Origin: Stereum hirsutum FP-91666 SS1
Taxonomy: Eukaryota; Basidiomycota; Agaricomycetes; Russulales; Stereaceae
DNA length: 64,000 bases
Assembly (NCBI RefSeq): GCF_000264905.1
Contig: NW_006763138.1
Coordinates: 1,637,254 to 1,701,253, forward strand
Direction: 5' to 3'
The notes below the pieces were generated by a model. The model was not told where the DNA came from and searched no databases. It saw only the letters and a list, made by a program, of their open reading frames with translations. This document shows, piece by piece, positions 22,020-31,004 of the stretch. Numbering within the stretch: position 1 is the stretch's first letter; every line of letters starts with the position of its first letter. The position numbers and the translations under genes are program-made.

Positions 22020-23542
22020 ATGGTATCTCTTCGTGGGGTCGAGGTCAACATTTTCTGCGAAGACCAGAAGCTTCCAATGTATGGAGAGGCCTTTGACGGC
22101 ACGACCGCCACGGCCTATATCGCTAGTTATGCAGGAAAGGCGAGCATCTACTACCCACTTTATGCTCCCGCCAGAACTTCATGCACGTCATCTTATGCTT
22201 CCTTGACGTTGCACCAGAAATTTTCTGTCAATCTCCATAACGCAGCAAATGCCGACCTTGGCTACACTATATCACTTGATGGAAAGTATATGGGTTCATG
22301 GGTATCAACCAAGGGCAATAATAATAAAGGGCACATCCGCGGTAGTTTTACATCATTTACTACACTACGACCATTCGAGTTCGCCGTCCTCCAGGTCGCT
22401 GGTGGGTGCTTACCTCTGCTTCATGTCCTGTTTGCCCTGGGTACCAATCTGCGATAACTGCTAACAATGTCCTCGAATGACAGAAGACACCACGGACGGA
22501 AGCACACACACCGATGTGTCGAAACTCGGCCTGATAGAATTGTACATCCATCGCGCCGAGATAACTGGTCCGAGTACGAATCCGACGTTGTTCTCATCCA
22601 ACGAAGGATTCGAGCCCGGCCCCGTATCAGAGAAGGCGAAGAAGGTTGGGTGGCACCGTGCTTCGTATGCTCCATATCTTCTGCCGCATTGACGGACTGA
22701 CTCTGATTGACATTGTCCTTGGTTGTACACGATGGTATGCACATACGTGTTGGGCACAACAGACTTGGGAGCGAACAAACCGTCAGCCAAATCACTGCAA
22801 AGAAATTCAGTCGTATTGATGAAGAGCCATTTGTCACGTTCAAAATACGGTACCAACCTGAAGGTGAATCGGCGATCGGCTTATTTCTTCGTTTTTCACG
22901 CGGTGTAGGGTCATCGTTTGGGTATTAACTACGTGCATATAGAGCTCTTGCGTGCACATGGCATCATGCCTATGCTTCCTCGACCAGACCCTATCCCACC
23001 ATTGTCGAACGCTGGGTCCTCGACCCTGAATGGCACAGGAGATAAAAGGCCACACTCCTCTCCTATCGCTTCAGGATCGAGCGAACAACGACCGCAGAAA
23101 CGAAGGAAGAATGCAGAACCCTCGACTTCCAGTCCTTCAAAGGTCAGTTCGTCAACCCGAGATTCTTCCATCAAATGTTGTTTCCCTTGCGCTGCGTGCT
23201 TTGTCTGATCCTTTCTCATGTGGTCAACGATGCAGGTTGCGAAGTCAGAGCCGCACGACGACAACGTTCTCGACATTGATGACGATTCAGACGACGAAGT
23301 TATCCGACGTGCAAAGGTCCGTATTCATGGAGTTGCTACTATAGACTCTGAACCACTCTCAACTGAAACCCCGAACCCACTTGAAACCTCGCTCGTATAT
23401 AATTCTCACCATCACACAGGAAGAAATAGATAGAGCGATGCAGAGGAAGCAACTGAAGAATAAAATCAAGTCCGAGCGAGCTCCCTCGCCTATCATAGTC
23501 GGGGATGGAGCAGGCGACGTGATAGACCTTACGCTCGACTAA
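22020..23542 (+). CDS. DUF7918 domain protein, copy A
   Basis: A fungal protein of unknown function carrying a DUF7918-like domain. Exons 22020-22401, 22484-22664, 22763-22863, 22943-23142, 23236-23316, 23420-23542 give 355 residues in frame. The N-terminal domain (about 1-220) has the usual beta-rich blocks: LPMYGEAFDG, TATAYIASYAGK, YTISLDGKYMGSW, TTLRPFEFAVLQV, KLGLIEL, VSEKAKKVGWHR and FKIRYQPE. It is followed by LLRAHGIMPM, a Ser/Pro-rich linker with basic clusters KRPHSS and QKRRK (NLS-like), an acidic VLDIDDDSDDE, an IKSE site and a C-terminal GDVIDLTLD. The last two fit a SUMO acceptor (PsiKxE) and a SUMO-interacting motif. The region 22140-22217, an intron in copies C and D, is open and in frame here; it starts GC instead of GT, so the protein would be 329 residues if a GC-AG intron is removed. 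Confidence 0.85.
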
Positions 23543-24100
23543 CGCCTATCTTCCATGTCGATTATTCCAGCTCGCTTTCCTTCTCACTGGACAATCAACA
23601 CACCACCTTCGCCGACTACCTAGGGATCATAGTATCCTGAATGGCACTGTACGCTGCCGACCTTCACACTTTTATTACCCATGCTTGTGGCCCGTTGGTG
23701 GTTTTTCTCCATTCTTACTTGGCTATACCCCGACTCATTCTTCTTGGTTCATCGTTGCATCTATGTTACTATATATCTTACATGTATACTAAAGCCGAGT
23801 ATCTCCATGAATATAAACAGCTCTATCTAACCCGTTTGATCTGGATCTTTTACCTTGCGTTGGAGACAGCCATGATGAGGGTACGGAAGATAAGTAAGCT
23901 GCAGGAAAGGGGCAAACGGGATCGGGTAAGTATTTCGGGAGCGGATGTGACCCTAACCTCGGGCTTGGGGTAGCAGATCCGTCGCGTCGCGCCTGCATGC
24001 AACGCGTCTTTCTAGAGTCGACGTCCTAGTCGCGTCGCGCTTGCACAGTGAACCATCACTTTACTCAGTATTTCGCGTTTTTCACATTCTTGCTTTTATT
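23543..24100. other. Spacer between DUF7918 copies A and B
   Basis: 3' flank of copy A to 23850, then the duplicated 5' region of copy B, containing the HIT exon-1 relic and the duplicated promoter elements. No further gene. Confidence 0.6.
23851..23873 (-). pseudogene. Orphan exon 1 of the HIT gene left by the tandem duplication
   Basis: On the minus strand this reads ATG GCT GTC TCC AAC GCA AG followed by a GTAA donor, against ATG GCC GCC TCC AAC GCA AG plus GTAA at 21779 in the intact HIT gene. The start codon and donor are kept, but the sequence beyond is unrelated, because the duplication junction lies inside intron 1. It marks the exact left edge of the duplicated segment. Any transcript from here would carry only MAVSNA before unrelated sequence. 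Confidence 0.75.
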
Positions 24101-25603
24101 ATGGTGTCTCTTCGGGGGGTCGGTGTCTCGATTGTCTGTGAAGGCCAAACGCTTCCGATGTATAGAGAAGCCTTTGACGGCACGACCGCTACAGCCTATA
24201 TCGCCAGTTGTGCAGGAAAGGCGAGTATCTACCACGGTTCTATACTACATGTCGCCAAAACTGCGTGCATGTCGTCTGATCTCTCCTCGACGTTGCATCA
24301 GAAATTTTCCATCCATGACCATAACACAACACAGGACGACTTTAACTACACTGTATCGCTTGACGGAAAGTGTGTAGGTTCCTGGATATCACACAGGAAT
24401 AACAAGGGGCACATCAGTGGTGTTCGTTCATCATCGACTACACTACGGCCATTCGAGTTCGTCACCCTCCAGGTCATTGGTGAGTGCTTCATTTTGCTTC
24501 ATGTCTTGTTTGCCCTGGTCACCGGTCTGCGATCACTGCTAAGTCCTCGAATGGCAGAAGAAAACACGGACGGGAGCATGCAGACCGACGTGTCCAAACT
24601 CGGTCTGATAGAAATGTGTTTCTATCGCACCGAGATAACTGGTCCGAGTACGAATCAAATACTATTCAAAGAGCTCGATACCGGGCCCGTATCAGAGAAG
24701 GCCAAGAAGGTTGGATGGCACCGTGCTTCGTATGCTCCCTATTTCCTGCCGCCTTAATTGACTGACTCTGATGGGCATTATCTTTGATTTTACGCGGTAA
24801 ATATGCACATACGTGTTGATCACGACAGACTTGGGAGCGAACAGCCTATCAGCCAACGCGGACTGGTGCAATCTGTTAATATTGACAAAGAGCCATTTAT
24901 CACGTTCAAAATACGGTATCAACCTGAAGGTGAATCGGCATTCTACTTTCTTCGTCCTTCACGTGGTGCGGACCCTCGATTGGGCACTGACTACATGCAC
25001 TTAGAACTCTTGCGTGCACATGGCATCATGCCTATGCTTCCTAGATCAGACCCTATCCCACCATCGTCGAACGCTGGGTCCTCGACCCTGAATGGCACAG
25101 GAGATAAAAGGCCACACTCGTCTCCCATTGCTGCAGGATCGAGCGAAGAACGACCACAGAAACGAAGGAAAAATGCAGAGCCCTCGTCTTCCAGTCCTTC
25201 AAAAGTCAGTTCGTCAACCCGAGCTTCTTTCATCAAGTATTGTTTCCCTTGCGCTGTGTGCTTTGCCTGACCTTTCTTTATGCGGTCTACCGTGAAGGTA
25301 GCGAAGCCGGAACCACTCGACGACAACGTTCTCGAAATTGATAACGATTCGGACGACGAAGCGATACGACGTGCAAAGGTCCGTATTCATGTATTTGCTA
25401 CTATCGACTCCAAATTACTCTCAACTAAATTTCCCGAACCCATTTGAAACCTCGCTCATATACACTCTTCACTATTGCAGGAAGAACTAGATAAGGCGAT
25501 AATGAGGAAGCAACTGAGGAACAAGATCAAGTCCGAGCGAGCTGTCTCACCTATCATTGTCGGGGAAGGTGCAGGCGACGTGATAGACCTCACACTCGAC
25601 TAA
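24101..25603 (+). CDS. DUF7918 domain protein, copy B
   Basis: Tandem duplicate of copy A with the same exon plan: 24101-24479, 24558-24729, 24829-24929, 25005-25204, 25298-25378, 25481-25603 (351 residues). Every exon is in frame and all splice sites are present, so it looks functional. Domain blocks match copy A (AYIASCAGK, YTVSLDGKCVGSW, TTLRPFEFVTLQV, KLGLIEM, SEKAKKVGWHR, FKIRYQPE, LLRAHGIMPM). NLS-like KRPHSS/QKRRK, the acidic VLEIDNDSDDE, IKSE and GDVIDLTLD are kept. The stretch 24221-24301, equivalent to intron 1 of copies C and D, starts with GCGAGT and is open in frame (81 nt), so it is either a GC-AG intron or now coding. Confidence 0.85.
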
Positions 25604-26144
25604 CGCCTATCTTTCCTGTCGATTCTCTTAACCCGACTTCCTTCTCGCTGGACAAACAACACACCATCTTCGCCGTCTACCTAGGGATCGTAGTATCCTT
25701 GATGGCACTATGCGCTACCGATCTTCACACTCTTACACATGCTTGTCGCCCATTGGCGGGTTTTTTTTTCGTTGTCTTTCTTGGCTATACCCCGACTCAT
25801 TCTTCTTGGTTCATTGTTGCATCTATGGTACTGCATATCTTACATGTATCCTAAAGCAAAATAATTTCTATAACAATACTTATGAACAGCCCTCCGACCT
25901 AGATTTGATCTAAACAAAGGTCACCCTAACCCAAATGCTGGGTCTGTTATTTCTGTCCCATCATCGCGAGAACGTGACTCCTGTCGCGCTCTTTTCTCGT
26001 GTTCACAATCAGCTTTGCCCTATTACTTTTGTTCTTGGTTGCTTTGTTCTGCCCTACAAACCTACGCTAGATTCATCTCGTATACAATAAACTCTTCTTT
26101 GTGCGTCTCTTTACGGCCTCCTACAAGCGCTTTGTAGAATCAAT
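25604..26144. other. Spacer between DUF7918 copies B and C
   Basis: 3' flank of copy B, still similar to that of copy A to about 25915, then the upstream region of copy C. A CACCCTAACCC block at 25921 and GTCGCGC at 25984 echo the promoters of A and B. No gene. Confidence 0.5.
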
Positions 26145-27553
26145 ATGCTCCAGCTTCACGGGATCGACGTCTGGATACAGTCCGGGAATGAAGACCTTCC
26201 AATGTACCAGGAAGAGGTGGAAGGACTTGGGTCGATATCAGCTTATATTGCCAGTCATGAGGGAAAGGTGAATACACACATATGGACTCAACGTCTGGTC
26301 TAATGCTCGCGTACTCATGTGGCCGTTCTCGCGGCCTACAGCAATTCAAGGTCGCACAACGCAACAACACCGCTGACGACTTCAGCTACCAAATCTTGTT
26401 AGATGGACATAAAGTCGGTTCATGGCTATCTCGAAGAGGCTGTCATGGGACAGTGGAGGGAATGCATGTCAAGGAGGATGTCGTAAGACCTTTCGAGTTC
26501 GCAACACTTCAGATCACAGGTACGTACGCGCTGTCTTTGTCTTACTTTCTATTATTGCTCATCACGTCTCTGCTCTCTACTGTAGACGAGGAAGATATTG
26601 GTCTCTTACGTCCTGACGTCTCCAAGCTGGGCGTCATAGAAATTCAGTTCTTTCGGGTCGTAATCACCGGCACGAATCTCGACCCTATGATATTTCACAG
26701 CGCATTCTCGACGGAGGCTGTCTCAGAAAAAGCTAAGAAGGTTGGGTGGCACCGTACATCGTATGTAGTAGTTCTTCCCAAATGGACCTGCAACTCATTG
26801 GCTTGGGCTGCTCCTCGAAGGCTCGCACCAGAGAAGAAGGTTCAGACGCAACCACGCATGCGCGCTGAATACCTAGACCACGTACCTTATATCACATTCA
26901 GCATACGGTATCAACCTGAAGGTCAGCCTAATATTTGGCATTTTTCCTCCGAGGCATGTTCAACTGCTTACTTCTTTACATTTGGTGCAGACCTTCTGAA
27001 AGCACACGGTATAATGCCAATGCCGCCTCCTCGACCTGTCAATACTACGATACCGCCGACCACATCCAGCGGTAACAAGCGACCGCGGTCGCCCAATGCT
27101 GGTCCAAGTGGCGAACGGCGAGATAATCGCCAGAATGGTTCCAACCTGTCTACGTCGGGACCTTCGAGTCCTCCAAAGGTGAGACCGGTTGAAACATTTC
27201 GTTCTCATATGCTTTCACCGAATTACTGACCTAACATTGTCTGCGTGAAGGTTGCGAAGCCAGAACCGCAAGATGACGACGTCCTGGAGATCGGCGACGA
27301 CTCTGATGACGAAGAGATTCAGCGTATAAAGGTACGCAGTCCTGATCCTCCCCGCGCTTATGTTGAGCGAGACTGAACCTCTGGTTGTCTTGCGGTTGCG
27401 TTTTTTCGTACGCCTTGGACCTCACTTGCTCAGGCCGAACTAGCGAAGGCACGGAGGAAGAAACAAAGGAAGGACATTGTCAAGTCAGAACGAGCACATT
27501 CGCCCATCGTAATCGGTGATGCAGGCGATGTGATAGACCTCACCTTGGACTAG
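26145..27553 (+). CDS. DUF7918 domain protein, copy C
   Basis: Third paralog, clearly more diverged. Exons 26145-26267, 26342-26519, 26586-26760, 26821-26921, 26991-27178, 27251-27331, 27434-27553 give 321 residues. The N-terminal domain starts LHGIDVWIQSGNEDLPMYQE and keeps AYIASHEGK, YQILLDGHKVGSWL, VVRPFEFATLQI, KLGVIEIQFFRV, SEKAKKVGWHRTS and FSIRYQPE. The tail keeps LLKAHGIMPM, KRPRSP, VLEIGDDSDDEE, VKSE and GDVIDLTLD, so the SUMO-like features survive despite divergence elsewhere. Intron 1 has a normal GT donor and contains an in-frame stop, so it must be spliced. The acceptor of exon 4 (26820) follows CGAAG and is the least certain boundary. Confidence 0.85.
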
Positions 27554-28896
27554 TATTTGCTATTGTCCCATCTGTCTTTTCTTCGCCGTCCTCTTCCGTT
27601 TTGCACTGCTTACTGTCTATGTATCTTTCTTGTTCGGCACCCCCCTGTGTTGCTTCTGTGCTTATGATGGACACTGGAATCCCTGTCATTCATCTTCTCA
27701 GTTCATCTGTTTTGCGTATATCGACTCTCTAGCATATCTCTACCCTATCCTGCGACATAATCAATCGTCTCGGTTCCCCCCTGAAATGTACTTGTTGTCG
27801 CGTTCATTTTAGCTATGACTTATTATCGTAATTACTGAATAACCGCCTTTGTTGTCACTTGCCTTGCTCTTCCAACGCAACTTTATATTTTTGCTTCCGA
27901 AACACCGCCTACAAATCGTGGCGATTCGTCTAACTTTCGCCAGTAACTGCGGCGTGCATCACTAGCCATGAAGAACAGGTGCGTGCAGTACATATCCAGC
28001 TCATCCTGTTCTTCTGCTGAGATCGTAAATTAGACCTCGCAGGTCGATCTAATAATCCTGTTGTTATGCCCAAACTTTGGTCAGGGATTTTTAATATATG
28101 TACGATTCTCTCCGATGAGGGCAGCATGAATAGTCAGGCCTTGCTGGACTGTCGTGGCTCAACCGTGCTCATCATTACGCTATGAACAATCGAGTGGCTC
28201 AGAGTCAGGTACGTGACTTTTGCCTTCTAGGTTCCCTCCTTTTGTTTTCATTCTTCACCACCTCGTTTCTCTGGACACCCCCAGAAAGGAAGATATCACA
28301 GTGAAGGAACGCCGAGATTCACGGTAGCTAGGCAAACTCTGCGTTCGCTCGCACGGCTCCCGCTTGTCCATATCCACGCCGACAGTGTTGTTTTGTGCGT
28401 GCGCAAGAATGAAAAGTTCATTGTGTTCTGCGCTCGCCTTTCGTGTCTTGACGAGGGCCGGTCGCGCTCTGTATTGTTGAGAGGCTCGTTCCCGCGAAGT
28501 TTCAGGCGCTGTGATCCATGTGTTGGCCTTATGGCGTGGGTAATTCAGGACAAAGCAACTTACGCCTGGGCCAGTCGGTACTGAGCCGCCCTTCGCCCGA
28601 GTGGCTCAATCCGTTTGTCTTCTTACCATTATTGTCGCTTACAGCGCTATCACTCTACAAAGCAATTGTAAGGGCAGGCCACCTGATGATGAACCGCACC
28701 TTCGAGTGGCTCAGGGCTCCTGGTATTTCTTCGAGCTCGCATGTCACTGCTGCCCATTAGATCCGCCCATAGCCGTCCTTCGCCTACGCCTACGCCTTCA
28801 ATTTGTCTCCAACAATAGTGCGTGTCCGAATTTACATCGCCATAATGGCACAATTCTGTTCTTACCATTCCACCCAGCTCGACGCCGTTCGAAACA
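27554..28896. other. Intergenic between DUF7918 copies C and D
   Basis: About 1.3 kb without a recognised gene. The word CGAGTGGCTCA occurs three times (near 28189, 28598 and 28697). An imperfect palindrome around ATTAGACCT...AGGTCGATCTAAT lies at 28030-28055. No tRNA fold was found around these words. Confidence 0.4.
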
Positions 28897-30357
28897 ATGA
28901 CATTCAACTACACACATCGGACATCGATATGCTTCCGAGAATATCCTTCGGAGTTTGAGGTATGGATAACGACCAGTGATTCATCATCTCGTCTACCACT
29001 CTTCGCATCCAAGATGGAAGGGATACGAACAGCGAGCGCATATATCGCCAGTCAGGCCGGAATGGTGAGCCACCCTCGCCACACCTTCTCAGCTTTGAGC
29101 GCAGCGTGGTAGTCCCTTTTTCGCTGACGAGTCCCCCCTTACGGTGCAGCAATTCTCTATCGGAGCGCGCAACTCTTCAAACTATGACATGAACTTCTCC
29201 GTCCTTCTCGATGGCCAGCGCATGGGATCATGGGTCCTTCAACGGTCAAAGAGCGCTATGACCGACGGAGTGCAGACCTCGGACTCAACAATACGTCCCT
29301 TCGAGTTTGCCTTGCTTCAAGTCGCAGGTATGCATGTTTCTCTTCTCCAGCATTTGCCACGAACTGGGATTGAATCAGTTGTGTTTGATGTGCGTAGACA
29401 TGGACGATGAAGACGGTTTCCCTCAGGTGGATGTGGCAAAGCTCGGTCTTATAGAAATTCAATTTCACCGGACGGTTCTATGCGGGCTTTACCCAGCAAC
29501 TGACTCTCGCGGAGCCGCTGAACTGCTTAGCTCTGCCCCTGTGTCGGAAAGGAGTAAGAAGGTTGGGTGGCATCGAACAGCGTATGTGTTCCCTTTCGTT
29601 GTCCCTCTGCGCCACTCCGACGAGTGGTTCGATAGCTGATCCCATGTATGCCGCTTAGGCTCGGTGAAGAGAAGACGGTCAACCTGGATGCATATGTGCA
29701 TAGCGACCTAATTGATCCCCTGGAGTCCCCTTACCTTAGGTTCCTGATAAGGTATCAGCCTGAAGGTGAGCCGGTCGTCGTACTTCATATTTGTGATCTG
29801 TGATACTGAGTTTATGGGCGCAGATCTTCTTCGTGCTCGTGGAATTGTGCCTTCAATGGAACATGGTGTGGAGAACCCTTGTAGCGTACCTGGGCCATCA
29901 TCACATATAGTCGGGAGCAACAACAATCACTGGCCACTTGGTTTTCCCGCTGAGGGTCAGGGCGAACGGTGGTGGGAGAACGCCTTGGAGACTGGGCGCT
30001 CGGGTGCACTTGAAACCAAGGTAAGCTAACAAAGTTCATTTACTATTCGTCAGAGATTCGAGTTCATCCTCATGACGATTCAGGGTCTGAAGGTGGAGCC
30101 ACCAGAGAGCGTCCCAGTCAACATGTACCAAGATGGAGGATTACAGGATCAGGACGGGTGGCGCTACCAGGTATGCGTTCAGCTTGTTCGACACACTCCG
30201 AACGACCCCATCTAGCCTCCGAATTGCTGACATTATTTTACGACGTTGGCGGCCACAGACTCGACCGAACGAGGCTCCGTACGAGCAACGAGAATATATC
30301 GCGGTGAAATCAGAGAACAGGAGCTTCCCAACGTTCTTTGCGACGGATTTGATCTAG
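28897..30357 (+). CDS. DUF7918 domain protein, copy D (diverged tail)
   Basis: Fourth paralog, 339 residues. Exons 28897-29064, 29150-29327, 29398-29581, 29659-29765, 29824-30020, 30084-30170, 30259-30357. The domain is recognisable: FEVWITTSDSSSRLPLF, SAYIASQAGM, FSVLLDGQRMGSWVL, STIRPFEFALLQV, KLGLIEIQFHR, SERSKKVGWHRTA, FLIRYQPE and LLRARGIVPS. The C-terminal half has changed: the basic NLS-like clusters and the acidic SDDE stretch are gone and the chain ends FPTFFATDLI instead of VIDLTLD. Two PsiKxE sites remain, LKVE in exon 6 and VKSE in exon 7, the second at the same place as in A-C. It ends about 650 bp from the 3' end of the convergent glutaminase gene. Confidence 0.8.
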
Positions 30358-31004
30358 AGTCCATTGGCTTCGCGCTCGACTGCTCTATTGGCATACGTGA
30401 ACGCATTCACCTTTTACTCATGGGATCGTATCTATTCCAATCCGCCTTCTTACTTATTCGCTATCACCTCGCACGGTTTCTGCTTTGCATGTACTGCTCT
30501 CTCTTCGTATACCACTGTAACTGCATATACTTATATCAACGATGTGAATGTGTTCTGACTTCACATCTGACCTGTGAGCGTTTGCATGGTTTGGGATATG
30601 GCTGTCACCGGACTCGTCCTTTCCTGTGTGGCTGTCATCCGATTCGACTTCTAATGTTGCTGTACAAGGTCAAAACCCCTGCGCCTCGACCGGCCCCTGG
30701 GATTACTACGAGAATTCTGGCGGAACACATCTAGCCGGGCAAAGATCGTTGAAATGCAGACTCCGAGTGTGGATCCTGCGTGGTCCCAAAGATGATGATC
30801 GCGCACATGCATTTGGGGACAAAACACAATTGAACAACAAAATACCAAAGCAAACAGATCCCTGATATATACGAAGCAAAGGAGCGTAAGAATTAATAGT
30901 ACAAAACGTCGAGTCCATGAGGTATCATATATTTCACCAAGCCAACGTTCGAATAAGGGATCGGTAAGTAAGACTAAACAGACACTAGTATCCATCTTCA
31001 GACA
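30358..31004. other. Convergent intergenic region
   Basis: 3' flanks of DUF7918 copy D (plus) and the glutaminase-like gene (minus). No ORF with support and no repeat. Confidence 0.5.

Larger units (their letters stand above)
21757..23850. repeat. Segmental tandem duplication, unit A (second unit 23851-25915)
   Basis: A segment of about 2.1 kb is repeated head to tail. Unit A runs from the first exon of the HIT gene through the shared promoter and DUF7918 copy A to its 3' flank; unit B starts at 23851 with the same TTACCTTGCGTTGGAG and runs through copy B to about 25915. Similarity continues through promoter, all exons and introns, and the 3' flank (TCTTACATGTAT.CTAAAGC in both). Confidence 0.85.

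Noticed and set aside
21868..25931. CCCTAACC words resembling telomere repeats upstream of DUF7918 copies
   Set aside because: Single occurrences at 21867, 23950 and 25922, not arrays. They are shared by duplication of the promoter region.
28600..28720. Repeated CGAGTGGCTCAG words resembling a tRNA A box
   Set aside because: No matching B box, and no cloverleaf can be drawn.
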